Positions 27,697 to 35,774 of a DNA stretch of 64,000 bases are shown piece by piece (positions within the stretch are counted from its first letter, which is position 1; each line of letters opens with the position of its first letter). The position numbers and the translations under genes are program-made. The notes beneath the pieces were generated by a model. The model ran no database searches. It was not told where the DNA came from and saw nothing but the letters and a program-made list of their open reading frames with translations. The DNA comes from Stenotrophomonas sp. NA06056 (lineage in GTDB: Bacteria; Pseudomonadota; Gammaproteobacteria; Xanthomonadales; Xanthomonadaceae). The DNA lies in the NCBI RefSeq assembly GCF_013364355.1, contig NZ_CP054931.1, positions 3,162,001 to 3,226,000 on the forward strand, in the 5' to 3' direction.

Positions 27697-28621
27697 TTCT
27701 TGCAGCCTCCGAACAAAGAGAAGAACAAGCCCCCGGCCTTGTGGAAAATTCCCTACCAATCGCATTGTTATTGAGGTCCATCTGCCTGCCTCCCGGAGGA
27801 TCCGCACCCCAAATTTCGTGATTATCCCCAATCAACTTTGCATTCCCGGCACCTATATCCCTCGCCATCTGGCAACTCCAGGTACAGTGTCGCATTGCAT
27901 CACCTCGTCCATGAGACAATCCGGGCAGCCCGCTCAATCTCGCAAATTCTTTGGCCTCTTCCGCCGCATTGCGTGCCCTCACAGCGTCGACAATCCCTAC
28001 CAGTTTGATGGCACTACGCGCCTCACTACCCCGACGCTCCCCACCACCCGCCTTTACGACTTCGTCTGAGATAGTCTGGTTGGCAGAACTGGCGGGGCGC
28101 CCCCCTTCATCCTTGTTATCCAAAGGACTTCGAAATGAAGTCCGCAGAATTGACAGTCGAGCACCGGCAAACCCTTGCCCCCCACGAATATGAGAACCGG
28201 TCACCTTTTCTGACCTTCCATCCGGGTCCGTATATCTGTAGGGATTACTGGCAGCGTATTTGTAGCGATTAAAGAATCCAACCGGATCGCCTATCGCAGT
28301 CACTGGGTCGGCAGACAATAACCTCGCAACTTCCGGATCATAGTACCGCTGCTGCATATAACTCAGCCCGGTCCCAGAGTCCGTCACATGCCCCGTGTAC
28401 CCAGGACCATCCTTCAGCGGCCGATTGACCACTGCCCCGTACGGTTCATACACCGTGCGCTCGATGACATTGCCGCTGGCATCGGTGATCGCCACCGGTG
28501 AGCCCAGGGCGTCGGTGTGGATGTATTCCACTACTTCCTGGGCCGCAGCCGGTGCAGCACCGGCCATCGTCGCCACCACAAGAAGCGCTGCGCGAATCAG
28601 TAGAGAAGTGATTCCATTCAT
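27665..28621 (-). CDS. Secreted RHS-core protein with C-terminal putative toxin domain
   Basis: 318 residues with its own Sec signal peptide (MNGITSLLIRAALLVVATMAG...AAAQ). Residues about 30-138 are the RHS-associated core that normally ends a full-length RHS protein: YIHTDALGSPVAITD, YEPYGA, GYTGHVTDSGTGLSYMQQRYYDP, RLLSADPV, NRYKYAASNPYRYTDPDG. The 180 residues beyond the DPDG junction are a distinct domain with GRGDAMRHCTWSCQMARD, NHEIWG and MDLNNNAIGR, a pattern I associate with DUF6973-type polymorphic-toxin domains (moderate recall). Enzymatic activity is unknown. The start is only 3 bp after the stop of the long RHS gene, indicating coupled translation. Confidence 0.75.
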   Translation of the reverse strand: MNGITSLLIRAALLVVATMAGAAPAAAQEVVEYIHTDALGSPVAITDASGNVIERTVYEPYGAVVNRPLKDGPGYTGHVTDSGTGLSYMQQRYYDPEVARLLSADPVTAIGDPVGFFNRYKYAASNPYRYTDPDGRSEKVTGSHIRGGQGFAGARLSILRTSFRSPLDNKDEGGRPASSANQTISDEVVKAGGGERRGSEARSAIKLVGIVDAVRARNAAEEAKEFARLSGLPGLSHGRGDAMRHCTWSCQMARDIGAGNAKLIGDNHEIWGADPPGGRQMDLNNNAIGREFSTRPGACSSLCSEAARNDELDVYIGR

Positions 28622-28624
28622 GTC

Positions 28625-31600
28625 TCAATCCCAGTTCAGTACGCCTTGCGTGACGGGATGGTCGGCTGACCACGGCGAACAACCGCCTGCATTGCAGGCG
28701 CGCACGCGATAGTCACCGGCGCAGTACGCACCACCACTTGCGCTTACATAGGCTTTGGGTCCGGTGTACAAGCGCTTGCCGCCGCCGCCACTTTCGAGCT
28801 GGAATTCCGTGGCATCGGCTACTTGACTCCAGCCCACCGAGCACTGCACCTGATAGGGCGGCTTGCGGGTTGTAAGCCACTCAGCAAGGTAGAAATACGG
28901 CGTCGCCGGTGGCAACGCGACGACAACCGTCACGATTCCCGAATAAGGACTGCACCCCACGAAATTGCAAGCACGCACACGATAGGCATAGCTTCCCTTG
29001 CCACGACTGGCACCGAAACTGTTCGCACCGCCGTTATGCACCAGCGTCCATCCACCGCCGTTTGCACTTTCCTCCAGCAGGAAGCTCTCACTATTTGCAG
29101 GCACTGACCAGCTGAAGCTGTACTGCGGCACGTTCACCAACCCCGGAGCGCTGATCACCGGCTCGATCGTCGGCGCACCGATCACGGCAACCGTTGCAGA
29201 TCCTGACCACGGCCCGCATCCAGCGCCATTGCAGGCGGCGACGCGGTAGGCATAACTCCCCACACCACGTGCGGGCGTTGCAAAGGACACCACATGTGCA
29301 TCCACCAGCGTCACCCAACCACCACCGTTGGTGCTTTCCTGCAACGTGTAGCGGTCGGCCCCGCCAATCCCGTTCCAGCCGATGCCAATGCTGCCGGGCG
29401 CGGAACGGGCCGGCGCTGATACTCCCGGAGCACTGGCAGGCGGGTAGACCACTGCCACCGCAGCGCTGCTGCTGTAGCTGGTACACCCCACCGGATTACA
29501 CGCACGGACACGATAGTTGAAGGTGCCTGCCGGTTTGCCGCTGAACCCCTTGGATTGACCCGCCGCATTGTGAACCTGGCTCCAGGCACCACCATCGGCA
29601 CTCTCCTCCAGTTCAAAGCGCTCCGCGCCGGCAGAGGCCGACCAGCTGATGCTGTAGCCGCCATTGAAGGCAGTTGCCGGTACGGTCAGCGCCGGAACCG
29701 TGGCCGGCGGAAGTTCGACGGCAACCGACGCAGTATTGCTCCAGTCGCCACAGACCACGCGACAACCACGCACACGGAACTGATAGGTGCCGGTAACCAG
29801 ATCGGCACTGGTGAACGCCTGCGCCGCACCATCGAAGATCGTGCTCCAGGTTCCCGCCTGGGCACGCTGCAGTTCATAGCGGTTGGCGCCACCGGCAGGA
29901 CTCCACGTCAGGTTGACGCTGCCCTGGGTGATATAGCCTGGGGCGCTCAGCGCTGGAATACTGGGGGCAGCCTCACCGTGCACCTGCGCCACCAGACTGC
30001 CGGACAGGTACAGATAGTCCGTCTGCTTTCCCGTGCGCTCATTGCGCTGGAACCGCAGCACGCCGCCATTGTCATAGAACGAGTAGATCGCGCCCGCGTC
30101 ACTGTTCCAGGCCTTTACCCGGCGCCCATGCGCGTCATACAGATAGGCTTCCGTCGTCCCCACGGTACGCAGGCGGTTGCCGTAGTCGAAACCAAACGCC
30201 TGACCATTTCGGATGGAAAGATTGCCCTGCACGTCATAGCCGAGACCGACAACGGTCGCGCTGCTGCCGGTATCGACGACGTTGACCAGACGATTGGTCG
30301 GATCGAAATAATGCGTGCGGTCCCGACTGCCGACTTTGGCCCGGCGCAGGTTGTCCAGTGCGTCGTACTCATACAGCGCATTGCCAAAGCCCGGCGCGGT
30401 AACCGAGCGCAGCCGATCCAGCCCGTCATAGGCCATGTCACGATTGCCAGGCGCACCCGGCAAACCATCGGAGATGGCCATCACGTTGCCACCCGCATCG
30501 TAGTCGTAGCTGTCGTCCAGCACTGCGGCCGCAGCGGTGGCGTCGCGACTTCGGTCAGGAAGGCCGCGTGCATTCTGGGTCAATGTATGGACAACGCCGT
30601 TCCCATAGACGAAGCGTGCCAGCGCACCGTTGGCAAAATAGCTGGCCTCCTTCGCATAGCCGCCTACCGATGTAGCGCGGCCGAGCGCATCCGGGGCATA
30701 GCTGGCGATGCGCCCGCCCGGGTACGTGTTGCTGGCCAGCATGCCATTGCCGTCGTAACCATAGGCGAATTTCAGCGTCCCCAGGTCCAGATGCTGCAGC
30801 GTCTCGCTGCTGAGCAGGCGGCGACGGTTGTACTGATAACTATTGATGACCGGCGGACGCCCGGTATCGTTCTGGGTACTGATTTCTGCGGGCAGGCCGT
30901 CCGGTGTATACGACCAGGCCTGGTTACCGCGGCTATCGGGGAAGGTCAGCGCCTTCAGGCGGTTGGCGGCGTCATAGCTGCGCTGCACCGCGCGCCCACT
31001 GGCCAGTGCTTCGCTGCGGTTGCAGTCGGCGGCACTGGTCAGGCCCGTGCCGGCCGCCGACCAAAGGACATTGCCAGCGGCATCGTAGTCCTGCACCGTC
31101 GCCCCGGTTTCCGGCTCGATGGTCTTGCAGAGCTGCTGGTAGGCGTCATAGACATAACGGCGAGTCAACGCCTGGCTGCCATCGGCGCTGCGACGGGTGA
31201 TCGCCAGCGGTTTGCCGAGAACGTCGCGCTGGATCTCGGTCACTACCCCTTCCGGATGCTGCAGCGTCAGCGGCATCTCATAGGACGGCTGGTCATAGGC
31301 CAGGTGCCGCGTTGTGGTGGACTGGCCTCGCGGATTGGTCACCTTCACCGACAGGTTGCCCACGAACTCGGTGCGGGTTACCAATGCACCCAGTTCGGAC
31401 GACTGGCTGACCACGACCGGTCGGCCCAGCGCATCGTACTGCGTGGTGGTGCCGCCAAACGACGCATTGATGTCGGAAAGCTGGCGAACCGGATAGGACG
31501 CGAACACCGTCTTGCCGCTGGTGTCATAACGGGTCACGACTGCGCTATCGAGAACGTTGTCTGCATTTTCAGTGACCAGCACCGGGCGGAACATGGCGTC

Positions 31601-33943
31601 CAGGTAGGTATCGGTCCGTCTCCCGCCGTGGATTCGTGAATGCTTCCAGGCGCCGGCCGGTACGCCGAACTGCGCTCCGCCCAACCGCTGCAGATCCATG
31701 GTCACCGCATTCCAACTCACGGTGTCGCCACCGGGGAACTGCTGGCTGCGTAGGCGCCCCATGCTGTCGTAGCTGAAGCTGGTGGTCGCACCGATTTCGT
31801 CGGTCAACGAGGTGATCCACCCGTTGTCGTCCACCACAACGGTGCGCGTCGCTCCATTTGGAGATTCAGCCGTGGCTGGCATCCGCAACTGCTGCGGCAC
31901 ACCGCGCTTCCAACCGGAGAGATGGCTGGTGTTGCCACGGCCGTCGGCGACGGACGCCACCGTACCGTCTGCCGCGTAGGTCACCTGCTGTGCCAACCGC
32001 CCGAAGGCATAGGCGCGCAGCGGCAACGCATTGGTCGTGTCGAACTCGCTACGTGACTGCTCGACACCATTGACTACGCTGCGCGCTGATTGGCCATTCA
32101 CCCAAAGCGCAGCGTTGTCGTAGTAACTGGTTGTGCTGGTGCGGCTCTGTCCGGTGGAATTTCCTTCGACGACGGTGACTTCGCGCGCAAATGCATCAAA
32201 GGCCTGCACGGAGCGGGTGAACTGCACGCCATCCTGATCCACCACAGTGGACTGTACAGGCCGGTTGTAGTGTGCTTTGAGATCGTTCGCACCGTACTTG
32301 AAGTCCTTGCCGGCCTCCTTCGGGAATGGCGCCGAGTCCAGCTGGGCATCCGGGTAGTAGTTGTTGCGATCAACGCGCACGACGGAGCCGCCCGAACGCG
32401 TCGTGGTCGACAGGAGAAGACCGTCGTTGTACGCCACCTCCTTGCCGAACTCATACACACGCACAACACCGTCAGGCAGCGTTTCGGTGGTGATCTTCGG
32501 TTCGGCCTGGCCCGGAGGAATATCCGGACCGCCCAGATCCTTCGCGTAGGCACCATTGAGATTGGTGTACTGGTAGGTCCACTGCGCTGTGGGCATGCCC
32601 GGGCCACTGATGGTCTTGGCCACCAGCGATTGCGCGTCACGATAGATAGGCGTGTAGTTCCAGCCCTCGGCAATGAGGTGATTGTCGCCGGAAGTCTGGC
32701 AATCAAGCTTGACGTTCTTGCGCCCATGGCGGAATGGCCGGAACAGGAACGACCCCAATGCGCCCGACGGATGCTGGACCGTCGCGGTGATTTCGGTGGG
32801 CACGATTTTGTTCATGCGCGAACACGTCGCCGGGTACTCCAGATATTCCCATATGTTCTGACCCGTGTACTCGGCGTACTTGTGTGTGACCCACAGTGGC
32901 GGCAGGTTGTAGACCCACTGGGTCCCGTCGGGGAGTGTCACGGTGCGCAGAATGTTCGCCTCGGTATAACCGTAGGTCCATGTCCGACCTGCCGCAGTGG
33001 CCGAAGCAATCAACCCGTTCGCGGTGTAGGCCAGGCTGATCTCGCGTCCGTCGCTGGCGACCATGCGCTGCAGCCTATCGCCGCTCCACTCATAGCGCAC
33101 CCAATTGCCAAAGCGATCGACGATCTGCGAGGGGTACAGGAATACCCGTTTGCGATTCAGCATCGCGTTGCTTTCCGGGCCATACGGCTGCAGGGTGGCT
33201 TCGGTGTTGTAGCGGGCCACCATCCAATCGAAGTAGTACTTTGTTCCATCTGGTGCATGGCCAAGGAATCCCTCACCCGGCTGACCGCTCTTCAGTGCGG
33301 TCAAGCAACTGAAGGTCCATCCACCTTTCGTGTTCCAAGGCGCCGGTTGACCAAACTGCGGCTGCGGCTGGCGGGCATCGCCACTGCCGCCCAGCATCGG
33401 CTCACCACCGCCACCCGGCAGGGAGAGGCGTACGCCATCCCAGAACGTATGCGTGTTGAAGTTGACGATCTGGGTGTGTCGGCGATTCCACACATCCAGC
33501 GCCGGTGGCGCACCCACCGTCGAACAGCGCGCTGCCGGCGCCCAATAGCCGGCAGCAGCAGTTTCCGGCAGATCACCATAGACGCCGGACAACGATGGGA
33601 TGTCCAGGCCCCAATCAGAGAACGGGCTCTCGCTGCTGCCGTCACCATCGCTGTAACTGCGGCTCAGCGTCATCGGCAAGCTGCCATTGCCCGGGATCGA
33701 AATATCCGTCGCCTTGAAGCTGATCGAACCGTCATACAGGTTGACCTGCTCACCAAAGATCTCGCCCTTCAAAGGCTCGACCAGGTCGCCATACTTCAAG
33801 CGCTTGTCGTACTCCTCGCGCCAGGTCGGAACGATCTGGGCGGAGGCGGTGACCGGTGCCAATACGCAGAAGGCCAGCGTTGTCAGAAGCAGGCCCTTGA
33901 TGGCGCTTGCAGCGCGCGGATGAGGAATGAGCCGTGACTGCAT
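28625..33943 (-). CDS. Large secreted RHS/YD-repeat protein with C-terminal fibronectin-III-like modules
   Basis: 1772 residues. Signal peptide (SAIKGLLLTTLAFCVLAPVTASAQ) is followed by an N-terminal region with VNLYDGSISFKATDISIPGNG, then many YD repeats (YDSMGRLRSQQFPGGD, YDAANRLKALTFPDSRG, YDGLDRLRSVTAPG, YDAHGRRVKAW) to about residue 1320, stopping at TDYLYLSGSLVAQV. The last 450 residues are five FN3-like modules, each ending near RVRAC..GC. The RHS core and toxin tip expected after LVAQV are absent and are encoded by the next gene. ATG 33943 has GGGAGGA five bases upstream. Sec export suggests a cell-surface or secreted shell rather than a type VI cargo; no PAAR or T6SS genes are seen. 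Confidence 0.88.
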   Translation of the reverse strand: MQSRLIPHPRAASAIKGLLLTTLAFCVLAPVTASAQIVPTWREEYDKRLKYGDLVEPLKGEIFGEQVNLYDGSISFKATDISIPGNGSLPMTLSRSYSDGDGSSESPFSDWGLDIPSLSGVYGDLPETAAAGYWAPAARCSTVGAPPALDVWNRRHTQIVNFNTHTFWDGVRLSLPGGGGEPMLGGSGDARQPQPQFGQPAPWNTKGGWTFSCLTALKSGQPGEGFLGHAPDGTKYYFDWMVARYNTEATLQPYGPESNAMLNRKRVFLYPSQIVDRFGNWVRYEWSGDRLQRMVASDGREISLAYTANGLIASATAAGRTWTYGYTEANILRTVTLPDGTQWVYNLPPLWVTHKYAEYTGQNIWEYLEYPATCSRMNKIVPTEITATVQHPSGALGSFLFRPFRHGRKNVKLDCQTSGDNHLIAEGWNYTPIYRDAQSLVAKTISGPGMPTAQWTYQYTNLNGAYAKDLGGPDIPPGQAEPKITTETLPDGVVRVYEFGKEVAYNDGLLLSTTTRSGGSVVRVDRNNYYPDAQLDSAPFPKEAGKDFKYGANDLKAHYNRPVQSTVVDQDGVQFTRSVQAFDAFAREVTVVEGNSTGQSRTSTTSYYDNAALWVNGQSARSVVNGVEQSRSEFDTTNALPLRAYAFGRLAQQVTYAADGTVASVADGRGNTSHLSGWKRGVPQQLRMPATAESPNGATRTVVVDDNGWITSLTDEIGATTSFSYDSMGRLRSQQFPGGDTVSWNAVTMDLQRLGGAQFGVPAGAWKHSRIHGGRRTDTYLDAMFRPVLVTENADNVLDSAVVTRYDTSGKTVFASYPVRQLSDINASFGGTTTQYDALGRPVVVSQSSELGALVTRTEFVGNLSVKVTNPRGQSTTTRHLAYDQPSYEMPLTLQHPEGVVTEIQRDVLGKPLAITRRSADGSQALTRRYVYDAYQQLCKTIEPETGATVQDYDAAGNVLWSAAGTGLTSAADCNRSEALASGRAVQRSYDAANRLKALTFPDSRGNQAWSYTPDGLPAEISTQNDTGRPPVINSYQYNRRRLLSSETLQHLDLGTLKFAYGYDGNGMLASNTYPGGRIASYAPDALGRATSVGGYAKEASYFANGALARFVYGNGVVHTLTQNARGLPDRSRDATAAAAVLDDSYDYDAGGNVMAISDGLPGAPGNRDMAYDGLDRLRSVTAPGFGNALYEYDALDNLRRAKVGSRDRTHYFDPTNRLVNVVDTGSSATVVGLGYDVQGNLSIRNGQAFGFDYGNRLRTVGTTEAYLYDAHGRRVKAWNSDAGAIYSFYDNGGVLRFQRNERTGKQTDYLYLSGSLVAQVHGEAAPSIPALSAPGYITQGSVNLTWSPAGGANRYELQRAQAGTWSTIFDGAAQAFTSADLVTGTYQFRVRGCRVVCGDWSNTASVAVELPPATVPALTVPATAFNGGYSISWSASAGAERFELEESADGGAWSQVHNAAGQSKGFSGKPAGTFNYRVRACNPVGCTSYSSSAAVAVVYPPASAPGVSAPARSAPGSIGIGWNGIGGADRYTLQESTNGGGWVTLVDAHVVSFATPARGVGSYAYRVAACNGAGCGPWSGSATVAVIGAPTIEPVISAPGLVNVPQYSFSWSVPANSESFLLEESANGGGWTLVHNGGANSFGASRGKGSYAYRVRACNFVGCSPYSGIVTVVVALPPATPYFYLAEWLTTRKPPYQVQCSVGWSQVADATEFQLESGGGGKRLYTGPKAYVSASGGAYCAGDYRVRACNAGGCSPWSADHPVTQGVLNWD

Positions 33944-34074
33944 GAAGATCCTCCCTGGATCGACCTTCCTTGAGAGCCCCGCCCACATCGCGCCACTGTC
34001 GATGCTCAGATCGGACGGTGCCCACTCCGGCAAACAACCACACGCTTGAACACGGTGGGTGGGCATTGGCTCAC

Positions 34075-34118
34075 TTATGAATGCAAAATGAAGAACGTGT
34101 CAACAGGTCGTATACGAC
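34075..34118 (-). promoter_or_regulatory. Promoter of RHS locus with 12-bp palindrome
   Basis: On the minus strand a perfect TTGACA (34098-34103) is followed after 17 bp by TCATAA (34075-34080), about 130 bp upstream of the RHS start. A perfect palindrome GTCGTATACGAC (34107-34118) sits just upstream of the -35 box, where an activator or repressor could bind. Confidence 0.5.
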
Positions 34119-34184
34119 AAATTCGGCAAAGCCAATCAAATCAACGGCCTCCCCGCCCACCCGCGCCCCACCTAAAATGCCCCC

Positions 34185-34724
34185 ATGAGCACCCTGACCT
34201 TCCGCGCCGCCACGCCGGCCGACATCCCCGCCCTGATCACCCTGGTCACCTCGGCCTACCGTGGCGACGCCAGCCGCGTTGGCTGGACCACCGAAGCCGA
34301 CCTGCTGGACGGCGCCCGCATCGATGCCGAAGGCATCCAGGGCGACCTGGACCGCCCGCGCTCGACCATCCTGCTGGCCGAACGCGACGGCCAACTGGTG
34401 GCTTGCGCCCACGTCGCCGATGTCGACGGCAAGGGCTACTTCGGCATGTTCTCGGTCGACCCGGCCCAGCAGGGCGGTGGCGTCGGCAAGCAGCTGATGG
34501 ACGCCGCCGAAGCCCATGCCGCGCGCGAATGGAACGTGCCGGTAATGCAGATGACGGTGATCGACGTGCGCGACGAACTGATCGCCTTCTACGAGCGCCG
34601 CGGCTATCAGCGCACCGGCATCAAGAAGCCGTTCCCGTATGGCGACGAACGCTTCGGCATCCCCAAGCGCGACGACCTGCGCTTCGAGATCCTGGAAAAG
34701 CCGCTGGCCGGAGCCACCGCGTGA
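34185..34724 (+). CDS. GNAT family N-acetyltransferase
   Basis: 179 residues with a GNAT fold: FRAATPADIPALITLVTSAY start, the acetyl-CoA loop FSVDPAQQGGGVGKQLMDAAE, and FYERRGYQRTGIKKPFPYGD. The last part resembles acetyltransferases that modify small polar substrates. Its stop overlaps the GTG start of the Rieske gene, so the two are coupled. A TAAAAT lies about 12 bp before the ATG. Substrate unknown. Confidence 0.85.
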   Translation: MSTLTFRAATPADIPALITLVTSAYRGDASRVGWTTEADLLDGARIDAEGIQGDLDRPRSTILLAERDGQLVACAHVADVDGKGYFGMFSVDPAQQGGGVGKQLMDAAEAHAAREWNVPVMQMTVIDVRDELIAFYERRGYQRTGIKKPFPYGDERFGIPKRDDLRFEILEKPLAGATA

Positions 34725-35053
34725 GCGAGGCCTGGACCTTTGTCTGCGCCGGCGCCGAACTGCTGCCGGGCGAAATGAAGAGCGTGTTCGACGAAGTGAC
34801 CGGTACGCCGATCGTGGTGTTCAACCTCGACGGCGAACTATATGCCTTGGAAGACCAGTGCACGCATGAAGAGTTCGAGCTGTCCTCGGGCGAGTTCAAC
34901 ACCACCGAAGGCAGCGTGGAGTGCGTGCTGCACGGCGCGCGCTTCGACGTGCGGGACGGCCGCGCCCTGTGTGCGCCGGCCTACACGGCGGTGCCGAAGT
35001 TTCCGGTGAAGCGCGAGCACGACGCCATCTGGACCCGCGACGACCGCGATTGA
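34721..35053 (+). CDS. Rieske-type ferredoxin subunit
   Basis: 110-residue Rieske [2Fe-2S] protein, like the small ferredoxins of non-heme iron oxygenases. Ligand pairs are Cys-x-His in DQCTHEEF and Cys-x2-His in ECVLHGARFDV. Starts at GTG overlapping the previous stop. No oxygenase alpha subunit is near, so the electron acceptor is unknown. A cluster-requiring protein downstream of suf would be in keeping with a shared Fe-S theme, but the RHS island lies between. Confidence 0.9.
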   Translation: MSEAWTFVCAGAELLPGEMKSVFDEVTGTPIVVFNLDGELYALEDQCTHEEFELSSGEFNTTEGSVECVLHGARFDVRDGRALCAPAYTAVPKFPVKREHDAIWTRDDRD

Positions 35054-35062
35054 GGCCAAGGG

Positions 35063-35086
35063 CATCCACCCATGGGGTGGATCCAC
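35063..35086. repeat. Degenerate SMAG-like palindrome
   Basis: ATCCACCCATGGGGTGGATCCAC shortly after the Rieske stop codon; similar to the ATCCACGC...GCGTGGATCTAC class but with changed arms. Confidence 0.5.
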
Positions 35087-35154
35087 TGGAACGGCCTGAG
35101 GGGCCTGCCAAGGGCCTTTCGGGACCGCCCGGGCGACCTGCCGCACCCCGTACA

Positions 35155-35192
35155 TGCGAATCATTATCGTTGATGTTATCCTACGTAACATC
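35155..35192. promoter_or_regulatory. Fur box plus adjacent 7-7-7 inverted repeat
   Basis: GCGAATCATTATCG (from 35156) contains the ATCATTATC half of the Fur consensus. Directly after it lies a perfect inverted repeat GATGTTA-N7-TAACATC (35172-35192), which is not Fur-like. Both precede the small protein and siderophore receptor at 35216 and 35775. Confidence 0.6.
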
Positions 35193-35215
35193 TTCGTAAT
35201 GCCCCCGCCTGCGCC

Positions 35216-35620
35216 ATGGCTTCGTCCGCGCCCACCGCCATGCTGTGCCAGCTCGCCCGTCAGGGGTGGCAGCTGCTCGTGGCCGCGCTGCTGACGCTGC
35301 TGCTGGGCTGGTCGGCGCTGCATGAAGGACGCGGTGGCCACGCCGCCAACGCAGGCTGGCAAGCGCTTCTGCACGATATCGAGCAGGTCGCTCCGCTACC
35401 GGCGCCTTCCGGCGACGAATGCCCGCACCACGCCGCCCCCGCCCCGGAACCTCCGGTGGATGGTGAAGGCGGTACGCCCTGCGCCGGCTCTACGCCGCCG
35501 CGTGCTGCGCTGGTGGCCCACATCCCGTTGTGGCACTCCGATGCCCTGCGCTGGCAGCTGCACGACCCCTCGCTGCGCCTGAATCCCGGCCACGCACCTC
35601 CGGCACCGCACGCCATCTGA
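35216..35620 (+). CDS. Small membrane-anchored hypothetical protein upstream of siderophore receptor
   Basis: 134 residues. One hydrophobic segment (WQLLVAALLTLLLGWSAL) near the N-terminus is followed by a Pro/His-rich tail (DECPHHAAPAPEPPVDG, LNPGHAPPAPHA). No family recognised. It follows the Fur box by 30 bp and is on the receptor's strand, 154 bp before it. A similar small protein precedes the second iron receptor at 40252. ATG 35216 is the only sensible start. Confidence 0.55.
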   Translation: MASSAPTAMLCQLARQGWQLLVAALLTLLLGWSALHEGRGGHAANAGWQALLHDIEQVAPLPAPSGDECPHHAAPAPEPPVDGEGGTPCAGSTPPRAALVAHIPLWHSDALRWQLHDPSLRLNPGHAPPAPHAI

Positions 35621-35774
35621 GGCGCCCTGCGGCCGTTGCCGCGCGCCTGATTGCGTTTCCGGCCAGCCGAGCATGGCTCGGCTCCATAGAACCCACCTCC
35701 TGCCTGTCGCCGCGCGCCCAGTCGCGCTGGCCGGCCCTCGCTCATTCCCTATCCAAGCCACCGCCAACCTGCCC

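Noticed and set aside
29555..31639. 694-codon plus-strand frame opposite the RHS gene
   Set aside because: No domain or ribosome site, and the minus-strand frame has clear YD repeats and FN3 modules through the same bases.
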